A DNA stretch of 64,000 nucleotides from Microbacterium hominis (GCF_013282805.1 NZ_CP054038.1:3348001-3412000), one strand, 5' to 3'; shown: positions 8,463-17,285, numbered from the stretch's first letter. Translations and numbers: made by a program. The notes: generated by a model from the letters alone, not told the origin.

Positions 8463-9470
8463 TCAGGCGGGGAGCGGGCCCGTCGAGGCGCGCAGGACGA
8501 GCTCGGGCTCGAAGAGCAGTTCGTCGCCGGCGTCGGTGGTTCCGGCGATCTGGGCGAGCAGCAGCTCGATCACCGTGCGCCCCATCGACTCGATCGGCTG
8601 GCGCACCGTCGTCAGCGGGGGTTCGGTGCAGCTCATGAGCGCCGAGTCGTCGAAGCCGACGACGCTCACGTCGGCCGGAACGCGCAGTCCCGCACGCCGT
8701 GCCGCCCGCACCGCCCCGAGGGCGAGCAGGTCGCTGGCGCAGACGATCGCGGTGGCGCCGTTCGCGAGCAGCCGCGTCGCGCCGGCCTGGCCCGACTCGA
8801 GCGAGTAGAGGCCCCGCACGACCAGCGCGTCGTCCAGCGGCGCACCCAGGCGCTCCAGCAGGGGTCGCGCGGCCGCGAGCTTGCGCTGCGACGGGATGTG
8901 GTCGGCCGGGCCCAGCAGCATCCCGATCCGGCGGTGTCCGAGATGGAAGAGGTGCTGCACGGCCTGCTCGGCCGCGGCAAGATCATCGGTCGACACGGTC
9001 GCGAAATCCAGCGACGAGATGCGCGCGTTGACCAGCACGGTGGGCAGATGCACCTGCCGCAGCCGCTCGTAGTGGCCGTGCGGCGCATCGGCCTGGCTGT
9101 AGTTGCCGCCGAGGAAGATGACGCCCGAGACCTGCTGCGCGAGGAGCAGGTCGACGTAGTCGGACTCGGTGATCCCGCCCGCGTTCTGCGTGCACAGCAG
9201 CGGCGTGTAGCCGTTCTGCGTGAGCCCGCCGCCGATGATCTCGGCGAGCGCGGGGAAGATCGGGTTCGACAGCTCGGGCAGCACCAGCCCCACCAGTCGC
9301 GCGCGCTCGCCGCGCAGCTTCGTCGGCCGCTCGTAGCCCAGCACGTCGAGCGCCGTGAGCACCGCCTGGCGCGTCGCGTCGGAAACTCCGGGCTTGTCGT
9401 TGAGCACGCGACTGACCGTGGCCTCGCTCACTCCGACCTTGCGCGCCACCTCGGCGAGACGCTTCGACAT
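8463..9470 (-). CDS. LacI-family transcriptional regulator (alpha-glucoside locus)
   Basis: A 335-residue repressor. Residues 4-25 form the LacI helix-turn-helix (RLAEVARKVGVSEATVSRVLND), followed by a hinge with YERP and a periplasmic-binding-protein-like effector domain ending in LLFEPELVLRASTGP. The ATG at 9468-9470 is preferred over the GTG six bases upstream. A -10 box TAAACT ends at 9477, placing the expected transcript start on the ATG itself. Two inverted repeats at 9483-9510 overlap the promoter and suggest autoregulation. The GH13/ABC operon downstream has the same half-sites, so this is probably its maltose-type repressor. The effector is unknown. Confidence 0.9.
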   Translation of the reverse strand: MSKRLAEVARKVGVSEATVSRVLNDKPGVSDATRQAVLTALDVLGYERPTKLRGERARLVGLVLPELSNPIFPALAEIIGGGLTQNGYTPLLCTQNAGGITESDYVDLLLAQQVSGVIFLGGNYSQADAPHGHYERLRQVHLPTVLVNARISSLDFATVSTDDLAAAEQAVQHLFHLGHRRIGMLLGPADHIPSQRKLAAARPLLERLGAPLDDALVVRGLYSLESGQAGATRLLANGATAIVCASDLLALGAVRAARRAGLRVPADVSVVGFDDSALMSCTEPPLTTVRQPIESMGRTVIELLLAQIAGTTDAGDELLFEPELVLRASTGPLPA

Positions 9471-9476
9471 GCGCAC

Positions 9477-9510
9477 AGTTTACGCAAGAACTTGCGCACT
9501 CTTGCAAGAG
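9477..9510 (-). promoter_or_regulatory. Promoter and twin operator of the LacI gene
   Basis: TAAACT (minus strand, 9482-9477) is a likely -10 box 6 nt before the ATG. CGCAAGAACTTGCG (9483-9496) is an inverted repeat with 2-nt spacing, and CTCTTGCAAGAG (9499-9510) is a perfect 12-bp palindrome just upstream. Their overlap with the promoter fits repression by the adjacent LacI protein. Confidence 0.5.
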
Positions 9511-9554
9511 CACCGTACGTGCCTCGCCCGCCGCTGCACCCGCTCTGTCGCCCG

Positions 9555-9608
9555 CTGCTCCGCTGTCGCAATCGGTTGTGGCGCGCGCAGATTGCGACAG
9601 CGGAGCAG
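9555..9608. repeat. Inverted-repeat element, family 2, copy 2
   Basis: A perfect 19-bp inverted repeat, CTGCTCCGCTGTCGCAATC, with a 16-nt loop, between divergent genes (lacI-type and photolyase). It is followed to about 9628 by short tandem copies of AGCAGCGG. It shares its core with 2783-2836 and 41021-41070. Confidence 0.8.
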
Positions 9609-9694
9609 CGGAGCAGCGGAGCAGCGGAGGGAAGGTGCTGGACCGCCGTGTCAAGAGGCGGCCGGGTGCGAGGACGAAACGGCAGGATGGGGGG

Positions 9695-11062
9695 ATGCCG
9701 TCCCCGTCGATCGTGTGGTTCCGAGACGACCTGCGCCTGGCCGACAACCCCGCTCTGCGCGCCGCGCTCGATCGCGGCGAGCCGGTGATCGCGCTGTACG
9801 TGCTCGACGAGGAGTCCTCGGGGGTGCGCGCGCTCGGGGGCGCGGCACGCTGGTGGCTGCACCACGCGCTCGCCGCGCTCGACGAACGCCTCCGCGACCG
9901 GGGCGGCCCGCTCGTGCTCCGCCGCGGAGAGGCTGCCCGCGTGATCGCCGAGACGGTGCGGGATGCCGGGGCCGGCGCCGTCTTCTGGAACCGCCGCTAC
10001 GGCGGACCGGAGCGCGAGATCGACGCCGCCCTCAAGGCCTCCCTGCGCGACGACGGGGTCGAGGTGGCGTCGTTCGCGGCATCCCTCCTCTTCGAGCCGT
10101 GGACCGTGAAGACAGGCGGCGGCACGTCGTACGCCGTGTTCACCCCGTTCTGGAAGTCATGCCTCGCGATGCCCGCACCGCGTGCGCCGCTGCCCGAGCC
10201 GCGGGATATCCCCCGACCGGCCCGCACCCCCGCCTCCGCCGACCTCGACGAATGGATGCTGCTGCCGCGGCATCCCGATTGGGCGGGCGGCCTGCGGGAG
10301 ACGTGGGAGCCGGGCGAGCTCGCCGCGCGCCTGCGCCTGCGGGACTTTCTCGCCGATGACCTCGCCGACTACGACCGGGCGCGCGACGAGCCGGCCGCCG
10401 GGGTCACCAGCGGACTGTCGCCGCGGCTGCGGTGGGGCGAGCTCAGCCCGCACCAGGTGTGGCACGAGACGCTGTCCTCGCCTGCCGCGCAGCGCCATGC
10501 CTCGGCCGCGCAGCGGTTCCTCTCCGAGCTCGGCTGGCGGGAGTTCGCGTGGCACACGCTGTTCCACTTCCCGCAGCTCGCGACGAAGAACCTGCGCCCC
10601 GAGTTCGACGCGTTCCCGTGGCCGCGGCTGCGCCCGACGCAGCTCGAGGCCTGGCAGCGCGGTCGCACCGGCATCCCGCTGGTCGACGCCGGCATGCGCG
10701 AGCTCTGGCACACCGGCGTCATGCACAACCGGGTGCGCATGGTCGCCGCGTCGTTCCTCGTGAAGAACCTGCTCATCGACTGGCGACGCGGCGAGGAATG
10801 GTTCTGGGACACGCTGGTGGATGCCGACGCGGCATCCAATCCCTTCAACTGGCAGTGGGTCGCCGGCAGCGGAGCGGATGCCGCCCCGTACTTCCGCGTG
10901 TTCAACCCGCTGCTGCAGGCCGAGAAGTTCGACCCGCAGGGCTCTTACGTCGCGCAGTGGGCACCCGACAGCGCCGAGCGCGAACCGCTCGTCGATCTGA
11001 AGCAGACACGGCAGGCGGCGCTCGACGCGTACGAAGAGGTCAAGCGGGCCGCGCGGCGCTGA
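9695..11062 (+). CDS. phr: Deoxyribodipyrimidine photolyase (class I, cryptochrome/photolyase family)
   Basis: A 455-residue light-dependent repair enzyme that splits cyclobutane pyrimidine dimers using FADH-minus. The N-terminal Rossmann-like antenna domain begins IVWFRDDLRLADNPAL. The C-terminal FAD domain carries the signature block TGIPLVDAGMRELWHTGVMHNRVRMVAASFL followed by DWRRGEEWFWDTLVDADAASNPFNWQW, typical of class I CPD photolyases. The ATG at 9695 is chosen because the domain begins there. The frame is open upstream but runs into the inverted repeat. CAGGAT lies 6 nt before the ATG and may be a weak leaderless -10. It stands alone between the LacI and monooxygenase genes. Confidence 0.93.
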   Translation: MPSPSIVWFRDDLRLADNPALRAALDRGEPVIALYVLDEESSGVRALGGAARWWLHHALAALDERLRDRGGPLVLRRGEAARVIAETVRDAGAGAVFWNRRYGGPEREIDAALKASLRDDGVEVASFAASLLFEPWTVKTGGGTSYAVFTPFWKSCLAMPAPRAPLPEPRDIPRPARTPASADLDEWMLLPRHPDWAGGLRETWEPGELAARLRLRDFLADDLADYDRARDEPAAGVTSGLSPRLRWGELSPHQVWHETLSSPAAQRHASAAQRFLSELGWREFAWHTLFHFPQLATKNLRPEFDAFPWPRLRPTQLEAWQRGRTGIPLVDAGMRELWHTGVMHNRVRMVAASFLVKNLLIDWRRGEEWFWDTLVDADAASNPFNWQWVAGSGADAAPYFRVFNPLLQAEKFDPQGSYVAQWAPDSAEREPLVDLKQTRQAALDAYEEVKRAARR

Positions 11063-11130
11063 GCGCGGCATCCCGCCCGCAGCCGCAGGCCCGGGAATAC
11101 GCCGCCCGTTCACGGCGGTTGTCTTCCGGG

Positions 11131-12219
11131 ATGAGCACTTCCCCCGCCCCGGCCCTGTCCGTCCTCGATCTGGTGCCGGTGCGCACCGGGCAGACCAGCT
11201 CCCAGGCGATCGCCGCGTCGCTGGCTCTGGCGGCGACAGCCGACCGGCTCGGGTATCGGCGCTACTGGTTCGCCGAGCACCACAACATGCCCGCGGTGGC
11301 CTCGACGACCCCGCCGGTGCTGGTGGCGGCGACGGCCGCCCGCACGACGCGCATCCGGGTCGGATCCGGTGGCGTGATGCTGCCCAACCACTCCCCGCTC
11401 GTGGTGGCCGAGCAGTTCGCGGCGCTCGAGGCCCTCGCGCCCGGGCGCATCGACCTGGGGCTCGGCCGCGCGCCCGGATCCGACCCCGTGATCACGCAGC
11501 TGCTGCGGCAGAGCGGCACGACCAGCGACGTCGAGCGCTTCCCCGACCACGTGCGCGACATCGCCGCGCTCGTCTCGCCCGAGGGCGCGTCGCTGCGGTT
11601 CACCAGCGGCGGCACCTACGACGTGCACGCGACGCCGGCGGCCACGAGCGCCCCGGAGGTCTGGCTGCTGGGGTCGAGCGACTACTCCGCCCAGCTGGCC
11701 GCGTCGTTCGGCCTCCCCTACGTCTTCGCGAACCACTTCTCGGGCCAGGGTCTGGAGCGTGCGCTCGAGCTCTACCGCACCCAGTTCCAGCCGACCGAGA
11801 CGCGGCCGGCGCCGCGCACCTTCCTCACCGTGAACGTCGCGGCCGCGCCCACGCACGACGAGGCCGAGGCGCGCGCCGTGCCGTACCTGCGCTCGATGGC
11901 GCGCCTGCGGATGAACAAGCCGCTCGGCCCGTCGGAGACGGTCGAGCAGGCGCTGGCCGGGGCGGACGAGTTCGACGGACTCGGCGCGCAGATCATGGCC
12001 GGCGCCCGCGCGGCGTGGTTCGTCGGCACGGGCGAGGAGGTCGCCGCCGAGGTGCGCGCGTTCGCCGCGAAGCACGACGTCGACGAGGTCATGCTCTCGC
12101 CGATCGCGGGGGCGTATGAGGCGGAGCCGATGGATGCCGCACCCGGCCGCACCCAGACCCTCGAGCTCGTCGCCGCCGCGCTCGCGCAGCCGGCCGACGC
12201 GCCCGTCACCGGGCGGTGA
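11131..12219 (+). CDS. LLM-class flavin-dependent oxidoreductase (luciferase-like monooxygenase)
   Basis: A 362-residue cytosolic TIM-barrel flavoprotein of the bacterial luciferase superfamily. It shows the MsnO8-type start (LSVLDLVPVRTGQTSSQAI), RYWFAEHHNMP, a glycine-rich RIRVGSGGVMLPNH stretch, and LGLGRAPGSDP, all typical of the 'alkanal monooxygenase-like' LLM subgroup. The ATG at 11131 begins the conserved domain. No clear ribosome-binding site precedes it. The gene ends 3 bp before the convergent FDOR gene. The natural substrate of this subgroup is generally unknown and cannot be inferred here. Confidence 0.88.
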   Translation: MSTSPAPALSVLDLVPVRTGQTSSQAIAASLALAATADRLGYRRYWFAEHHNMPAVASTTPPVLVAATAARTTRIRVGSGGVMLPNHSPLVVAEQFAALEALAPGRIDLGLGRAPGSDPVITQLLRQSGTTSDVERFPDHVRDIAALVSPEGASLRFTSGGTYDVHATPAATSAPEVWLLGSSDYSAQLAASFGLPYVFANHFSGQGLERALELYRTQFQPTETRPAPRTFLTVNVAAAPTHDEAEARAVPYLRSMARLRMNKPLGPSETVEQALAGADEFDGLGAQIMAGARAAWFVGTGEEVAAEVRAFAAKHDVDEVMLSPIAGAYEAEPMDAAPGRTQTLELVAAALAQPADAPVTGR

Positions 12220-12222
12220 CCC

Positions 12223-12669
12223 TCACCAGGCGATGAGCTTGTGCGGGGTGACCTCGATGACCGTCGAGTAGCCGGCGGCCATCGACTCCATCGTGAGGCC
12301 GAGGCGCAGCATCCACTCGCCGTACTTGGCCACGTACGCGGGGCCGATCTGCTCCGCGAGGGCGGTCGACGCGTCGTCGTGCAGCGTCGCGACGCCGCGC
12401 AGCACCAGCAGCTGCTCGCCGTCGGCACCCGCCTCGAGGTTGAGTGCCACGTGCGGGTCGGCGCGGAGGTTGCGCACCTTCGCGGTCTCGGGCTGGCTCA
12501 GGATGAACGCCTTGCCGTCGCGCCACAGGAACCACACCGGCACGGTGTGCGGGTAGCCGTCACGGCCGATCGTGGCGATCCAGACGACCTGCTCGGCGTC
12601 GGACTCCAGCCGCGCGAGAGCCTTCGCGTGCACGGCGTTGCCGGGGTCGAACGCGAACGGCTGGGTCAT
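12223..12669 (-). CDS. Pyridoxamine 5'-phosphate oxidase-like / F420-dependent (FDOR) protein
   Basis: A 148-residue split-barrel protein with the PNPOx/FDOR pattern: IATIGRDGYPHTVPVWFLWRDGKAFILSQPETAKVRNLRADPHVALNL. Members bind FMN, F420 or haem and reduce diverse small molecules. The length suits the single-domain 'TIGR03618/PPOX class' group. The ATG lies one base beyond the pheA stop codon, so it is almost certainly co-transcribed and coupled with pheA, although no biochemical link is known. The cofactor is uncertain. Confidence 0.83.
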   Translation of the reverse strand: MTQPFAFDPGNAVHAKALARLESDAEQVVWIATIGRDGYPHTVPVWFLWRDGKAFILSQPETAKVRNLRADPHVALNLEAGADGEQLLVLRGVATLHDDASTALAEQIGPAYVAKYGEWMLRLGLTMESMAAGYSTVIEVTPHKLIAW

Positions 12670-12670
12670 C

Positions 12671-13630
12671 TCAGTCCTCCGGCTCTCCGCTGATGATCCC
12701 GCGCAGCCAGTCGCGCGCCTCGACGAAGATGTCGTCAGCGTAGCGGTCGTGGTAGTGCACGAGGGTGCGGTCGGCCCGCGGGTAGGAACCCAGGAAGATC
12801 ACGCGGGGGCTGAACCGGCGAAGTCCCATGAGGGCGTCCGCCATGCGCTCGTCGGCCACGTGCCCGTCGGCGTCGATGACGAACCGGTAGCGTCCGAGCG
12901 CGTCGCCGATCGGCCGCGAGGCCAGGAGCGACAGGTTCACGCCTCGGGTGGCGAACTGCTCCAGCATCTCCAGCAGCGCACCGGGGTGGTCGTCGGGCAG
13001 CTCCACGATGAGCGAGGTCTTGTCGGCGCCGGTCGGCGGCTGCGGGGCGACCGTGCGGCTGACCAGCACGAAGCGCGTCACCGCGTTGGCGTTGTCGCCG
13101 ATTCCGGAGGCGAGCAGTTCGAGGTCGTGGTGGTCGAGGATGCCGGGCGGGGCGATCGCGGCATCGGCGTCGCTCGACCCGTCGAGCAGGCCCATGGCGC
13201 TGGCGACATTGCTCGCGGCGGGGATGTGCGCGTGGGCGGGGAGGGTGCGGGTGAGCCACTGCAGGCACTGCGCGTACGCGACCGGGTGCGCGGCGATGAG
13301 CGACACGTCGTCGAGCGCGGTGCCGGGGCGGGCAACGAGGACGAAGTCGACGGGAACCAGATACTCCCCCACGATGCGCAGGCCCGGGATCGTCGCAAGG
13401 GCATCCTGCGCGGTCGAGACGCCGCCGTCGACCGAGTTCTCGATCGCGATCATCGCCGCGTCGGCGCGCCCCTCGACGACGTCGGCGAGCGCTTCGCCGA
13501 CATTGCGGACGGGCCGCCAGATCTGGCCGCGCGCCTCGGGCACCTGGGCGAGAGCCGCCTCGGTGAACGTCCCGGCCGGCCCCAGATAGCTGTAGGTGCG
13601 GCGGGTCGGGGCGTGGGGCTCGGCGGTCAC
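12671..13630 (-). CDS. pheA: Prephenate dehydratase
   Basis: A 319-residue enzyme converting prephenate to phenylpyruvate, the committed step of phenylalanine synthesis. The catalytic domain starts YSYLGPAGTFTEAAL and contains the conserved TRF triad at 185-187. A regulatory ACT domain follows (about 204-290) with HPGALLEML. The phenylalanine-binding ESRP signature reads ASRP here, losing the glutamate. The start is a GTG at 13628-13630, with TAGGCT 7 nt upstream and no Shine-Dalgarno, which suggests a leaderless message. The FDOR gene follows immediately in the same operon. There is no chorismate mutase domain, as is usual for actinobacteria. Confidence 0.95.
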   Translation of the reverse strand: MTAEPHAPTRRTYSYLGPAGTFTEAALAQVPEARGQIWRPVRNVGEALADVVEGRADAAMIAIENSVDGGVSTAQDALATIPGLRIVGEYLVPVDFVLVARPGTALDDVSLIAAHPVAYAQCLQWLTRTLPAHAHIPAASNVASAMGLLDGSSDADAAIAPPGILDHHDLELLASGIGDNANAVTRFVLVSRTVAPQPPTGADKTSLIVELPDDHPGALLEMLEQFATRGVNLSLLASRPIGDALGRYRFVIDADGHVADERMADALMGLRRFSPRVIFLGSYPRADRTLVHYHDRYADDIFVEARDWLRGIISGEPED

Positions 13631-13637
13631 GCGTTTC

Positions 13638-13643
13638 AGCCTA
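13638..13643 (-). promoter_or_regulatory. Leaderless promoter -10 of pheA
   Basis: TAGGCT on the minus strand, 7 nt before the GTG start of pheA, with no ribosome-binding site between. Confidence 0.4.
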
Positions 13644-13669
13644 GCCGGGGCGCGTGAGGACAGCCCGGC

Positions 13670-14056
13670 TCAGGCGGCGCGTGCGCGCTCGACAGTGACG
13701 GCGTGCGTGACGGTGGCGGTGGTGCCGGCGATGTCGCGGACCGTCGCGCGCACGGTGTAGACCCCGTCGGGCAGTCCGCTCGGGATCGTGAACGAGCCGC
13801 GGTCGTCGGCGCCCCACAGCGTCTGCGTGCCGAGCGATCTCACCATCACCGTCGAGGTCGCGTCATACAGGTTCGCCGCGATGCGATCGAGCTCCCGCGT
13901 GTGCGCGGCCACGAACTCGACGATGCGCGCTCCCGACGGGAGGGTGCGCGCCGAGGCGAGCGTCAGTCGCGGGCGCTCGTGGGTGGCGGCGCGGGCTCGG
14001 CGGACGGTGCGGATCGGCGCGGTGTCGGGCACGCGGACGGGGGCGGTGGAGGGCAT
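13670..14056 (-). CDS. Hypothetical protein with Ig-like beta-sandwich C-terminus
   Basis: A 128-residue protein of unknown function. The N-terminal 40 residues are basic and low in complexity. Residues 75-122 (GSFTIPSGLPDGVYTVRATVRDIAGTTATVTHAV) resemble a bacterial Ig-like or fibronectin-type beta-sandwich strand pattern. No signal peptide or membrane segment is visible. It is expressed toward pheA, ending 40 bp from the pheA start. A palindrome at 14150-14160 lies in the gap shared with pgm. The start could be later than the ATG used here. Coding reality is moderately supported by composition and by the ordered Ig-like segment. Confidence 0.55.
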   Translation of the reverse strand: MPSTAPVRVPDTAPIRTVRRARAATHERPRLTLASARTLPSGARIVEFVAAHTRELDRIAANLYDATSTVMVRSLGTQTLWGADDRGSFTIPSGLPDGVYTVRATVRDIAGTTATVTHAVTVERARAA

Positions 14057-14149
14057 GACGATGTGACCGTTGTTCGGGGGTGCGGGATCGAGTGGATCGC
14101 GGCGGGAACGCCCGCGCGGAGGTCCTCTACCATTCTGAGGGTAGTCCTG

Positions 14150-14160
14150 TGGTCAGACCA
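14150..14160. promoter_or_regulatory. GntR/FadR-type operator-like palindrome
   Basis: TGGTCAGACCA is a perfect inverted repeat around one base and matches the general TGGTNNGACCA-like pattern of FadR-subfamily GntR regulators. It lies 76 bp before pgm and 93 bp before the divergent hypothetical gene. No GntR gene is in the window, so any regulator acts from elsewhere. Confidence 0.35.
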
Positions 14161-14236
14161 TTCACTGTGAGGACGCCGACAGCCCGCCGACGACATTTCC
14201 CGGCGCGGCCGGGCACCGGGATGACAGACTGAGCGC

Positions 14237-15880
14237 ATGAGTCGCGCAGGACAGCCCGCCGAAGCATCCGACCTCATCGACATCGATGAGGTGATCAACG
14301 CCTACTACGACCGCAGACCCGATCCCTCGATCCCCGAGCAGCGCGTCGCCTTCGGCACCAGCGGACACCGCGGCTCGAGCCTCTCGTCGAGCTTCAACGA
14401 GGTGCACATCCTCGCGACCACGCAGGCGATCGTCGACTACCGCGCCGCGCAGGGCATCACCGGCCCGCTCTTCCTCGGCCGCGACACCCACGGCCTCTCG
14501 CTGCCCGCCGAGCGCACCGCGATCGAGGTGCTCGTCGCCAACGGCGTCGACGTGCGCGTGGATGCACGCGACTCGTACGTGCCGACGCCCGCGCTCTCCC
14601 ATGCGATCCTCACCTACAACAAGGGCCGGGATGCCGCCGACCCCGGTCGTGCGGACGGCATCGTGGTCACCCCCAGCCACAACCCGCCCCGTGACGGCGG
14701 CTTCAAGTACAACCCACCCCACGGCGGACCCGCCGACACCGACGCGACGGGGTGGATCGCCGACCGCGCCAATGTGCTCATCGCCGCGGGCCTCGACGGC
14801 GTCAAGCGCACCCGCTACGCCGACATCGACGGCGACAGCCTCGGCGAATACGACTTCCGCGACGCGTACGTGCGCGACCTCGCGAACATCATCGACGTCG
14901 AGGCGATCCGCTCCGCGGGCGTGCGCATCGGCGCCGACCCGCTCGGCGGCGCCTCCGTGGACTACTGGGCGCTCATCGCCGAGGTGCACGGGCTCGACCT
15001 CACGGTGGTCAATCCCGACGTCGATCCGACGTGGCGGTTCATGACCCTGGACTGGGACGAGAAGATCCGCATGGATCCGTCGTCACCTTCGGCGATGGCA
15101 TCCCTCGTCGCCCGCCGCGACGAGTACGACATCCTCACCGGCAACGACGCCGACGCCGACCGGCACGGCATCGTCACCCCCGACGCGGGGCTGATGAACC
15201 CGAACCACTACCTCGCGGTCGCGATCGAGTACCTGTACTCGCACCGCCCCGGGTGGAGCGCCGATGCCGCCGTCGGCAAGACACTGGTGAGCTCGATGAT
15301 CATCGACAAGGTCGTGGCCGCGCTCGGCCGGAAGCTGCTGGAGGTTCCGGTGGGCTTCAAGTGGTTCGTGCCCGGACTGCTCGACGGCTCGGTCGCCTTC
15401 GGCGGCGAGGAGTCGGCCGGCGCCTCGTTCCTGCGCACCGACGGCTCGGTGTGGACCACCGACAAGGACGGCATCCTGCTGTGCCTGCTCGCCGCCGAGA
15501 TCCTCGCCGTGACCGGCAAGACCCCGTCGCAGCGATACGCGGAGCTCGATGCCGAGTTCGGAGCCTCCGCCTACCAGCGCGTCGACGCCCCGGCATCCCC
15601 CGCGCAGAAGGCGGCGCTGTCGAAGCTCGCCCCCGAGGCCGTGTCGGCGACCGACCTCGCCGGCGAGCCGATCGTGGCCAAGCTCTCGCACGCCCCGGGC
15701 AACGGTGCAGCGATCGGCGGGCTCAAGGTGCAGACCGAGCACGCGTGGTTCGCCGCGCGACCGTCGGGCACCGAGGACGTCTACAAGCTCTACGCCGAGT
15801 CGCTGCGCGGCCCCGAGCACCTCGCGCAGGTGCAGGCCGAGGCCCGCGCGGTCGTCGCGGAGGCCCTCGGCGGCGCCTGA
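14237..15880 (+). CDS. pgm: Phosphoglucomutase (alpha-D-glucose phosphate-specific)
   Basis: A 547-residue enzyme interconverting glucose 1-phosphate and glucose 6-phosphate, linking sugar catabolism with glycogen and cell-wall precursor synthesis. The catalytic serine loop [25 protein letters not shown] places the phosphoserine at Ser147. The magnesium loop [11 protein letters not shown] is near residue 303. The sugar-binding loop [10 protein letters not shown] and the C-terminal phosphate-binding [15 protein letters not shown] are also present. Its length matches the bacterial pgm family. CAGACT stands 6 nt before the ATG, a possible weak leaderless -10. Downstream lies a 103-bp tandem repeat. 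Confidence 0.97.
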   Translation: MSRAGQPAEASDLIDIDEVINAYYDRRPDPSIPEQRVAFGTSGHRGSSLSSSFNEVHILATTQAIVDYRAAQGITGPLFLGRDTHGLSLPAERTAIEVLVANGVDVRVDARDSYVPTPALSHAILTYNKGRDAADPGRADGIVVTPSHNPPRDGGFKYNPPHGGPADTDATGWIADRANVLIAAGLDGVKRTRYADIDGDSLGEYDFRDAYVRDLANIIDVEAIRSAGVRIGADPLGGASVDYWALIAEVHGLDLTVVNPDVDPTWRFMTLDWDEKIRMDPSSPSAMASLVARRDEYDILTGNDADADRHGIVTPDAGLMNPNHYLAVAIEYLYSHRPGWSADAAVGKTLVSSMIIDKVVAALGRKLLEVPVGFKWFVPGLLDGSVAFGGEESAGASFLRTDGSVWTTDKDGILLCLLAAEILAVTGKTPSQRYAELDAEFGASAYQRVDAPASPAQKAALSKLAPEAVSATDLAGEPIVAKLSHAPGNGAAIGGLKVQTEHAWFAARPSGTEDVYKLYAESLRGPEHLAQVQAEARAVVAEALGGA

Positions 15881-15920
15881 GGTCCCGCGGGCGCTCGGAG
15901 ACCCTCGGGGCGCCCGCCCA

Positions 15921-16166
15921 CGACCACACGTTCGCGCCACGTCGCGGCATCCGCGCCACCCCGCGGCATCCGCGCCACACGTTCGCGGCAGGTCGCGGCA
16001 TCCGCGCCACGTCGCGACACCCCCGACCACACGTTCGCGCCACGTCGCGGCATCCGCGCCACCCCACGGCATCCGCGCCACACGTTCGCGGCAGGTCGCG
16101 GCATCCGCGCCACGTCGCGACACCCCCGACCACACGTTCGCGCCACGTCGCGGCATCCGCGCCACC
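15921..16166. repeat. 103-bp tandem repeat, about 2.4 units
   Basis: Units begin at 15921, 16024 and 16127, the last partial. Units 1 and 2 are nearly identical, with one visible difference. Each contains shorter internal copies of GCGGCATCCGCGCCAC and CACGTTCGCG. The unit is not a multiple of three and the surrounding open frames exist on both strands, so it is non-coding. It fills most of the gap between pgm and the PmoA-like gene (15881-16337). Confidence 0.9.
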
Positions 16167-16302
16167 GATATCTGCAGCGGATGCCTCAATGTGCCGCGCG
16201 CGTCACGGACACGCGAGCGCAGGCGGACTCGACTCGACCGGAACGGAGTGGATGCTCCGCCCGGCCGCGCGATCCTGATCAGGGATCGACGGGCCGACCG
16301 GG

Positions 16303-16313
16303 AAGCGCTTTCC
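16303..16313. promoter_or_regulatory. AAGCGCTTTCC operator-like site upstream of the PmoA-like gene
   Basis: AAGCGCTT is an 8-bp palindrome with the central CG typical of LacI-family operators. The full AAGCGCTTTCC recurs at 53666-53676 and, with one change each, at 39690-39700 and 43625-43635. It lies about 25 bp before the start codon, overlapping the expected promoter. Confidence 0.45.
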
Positions 16314-16337
16314 AGCGATCTGCGCCAGAATGGACGC

Positions 16338-17240
16338 GTGGCCGACTTCACCCTCCGCACGACCGACACCGATCTGACCGTCACCGCCGCGGGCGTCGAC
16401 ATCGCGCAGTACGCGTTCGACCCGGGCGGGCCCGCGTCGGAGGGCCCGAAGCCTTACTTCCACCCCGTGCGGGCGCTCGACGGCGCGCCGCTGACCGCCC
16501 TGCGTCCGTGGGACCACCGCTGGCACAAGGGCCTGCAGATGACGTGGACCTCCGTGTCGGGGCAGAACTTCTGGGGCGGGCCGACGTACGTGCAAGGCAC
16601 GGGGTACACGCCGCTCGAGAACGTCGGTCGCATGCGCCACGACGCGTTCGCCGACGTGGTGGATGCCGGACCGGCAGCGTCATTCACCGAGCGGCTCACG
16701 TGGATCACGCAGGCGGGCGACGAGTGGATCGCCGAGGCGCGCACCCACCGCTTCCACGGTCTCGACCTCGACCGCGGGCTCTGGATGCTGGACTTCGACA
16801 CCACCCTGCGCAACGTGAGCGACCGCGACCTCGAACTCGGCAGCCCCACCACCAACGGCCGCCCGAACGCGGGGTACACCGGCTACGTCATCCGGATGCC
16901 CCGCGCCTGGACGGGCGGCCGCGTGCTGTCGGAGGACTCCGACGACGCCGAGGCGCTCATGGGCGCCCAAGCGCCGTGGCTCGCCTTCTCGGGCCAGCAC
17001 GACGAGGCCGACGGCGGAGGCACGGTGATCGCCTACGCGGGGCGGTCCACCGGCATCCCGCCCATCAAGTGGTATGTGCGCAGCGAGCCCTTCCCGATCA
17101 TGAGCCCGTCGGCCTCGTTCGACGAGCCGATCATGCTGGCGCCCGGCGCCGAGGTCGCGCTGTCGCACCGGCACGTGTTCATCGACCGCATCCTCGACAC
17201 CGACGCGACCCGGGCGCTCGCCGCCGAACTGGCGCCGTAG
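16338..17240 (+). CDS. PmoA-like family protein (DUF6807)
   Basis: A 300-residue cytosolic protein of the family annotated as PmoA-like or DUF6807. It has characteristic text such as PYFHPVRALDGAPLTALRPWDHRWHKGLQMTW, NFWGGPTYVQGTGYT and a beta-rich fold. The family often accompanies sugar-catabolism genes and Gfo/Idh oxidoreductases, but its biochemical role is not established. The GTG start at 16338 fits the first conserved residues. CAGAAT stands 6 nt upstream, a possible weak -10. An AAGCGCTTTCC operator-like site links the gene to the pectin regulon at 39-54 kb. No neighbour is co-directional within 450 bp. Confidence 0.8.
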   Translation: MADFTLRTTDTDLTVTAAGVDIAQYAFDPGGPASEGPKPYFHPVRALDGAPLTALRPWDHRWHKGLQMTWTSVSGQNFWGGPTYVQGTGYTPLENVGRMRHDAFADVVDAGPAASFTERLTWITQAGDEWIAEARTHRFHGLDLDRGLWMLDFDTTLRNVSDRDLELGSPTTNGRPNAGYTGYVIRMPRAWTGGRVLSEDSDDAEALMGAQAPWLAFSGQHDEADGGGTVIAYAGRSTGIPPIKWYVRSEPFPIMSPSASFDEPIMLAPGAEVALSHRHVFIDRILDTDATRALAAELAP

Positions 17241-17285
17241 CGACGGCGCGGCGACTCGCGCGGTGGCTCGCGCGGTGGCGCGCCC

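Noticed and set aside
15549..16337. Frames running through the 103-bp tandem repeat into the PmoA-like gene
   Set aside because: The repeat unit is not a multiple of three, frames are open on both strands, and the product is Pro/Arg/His-rich. The PmoA-like domain starts at the GTG at 16338.
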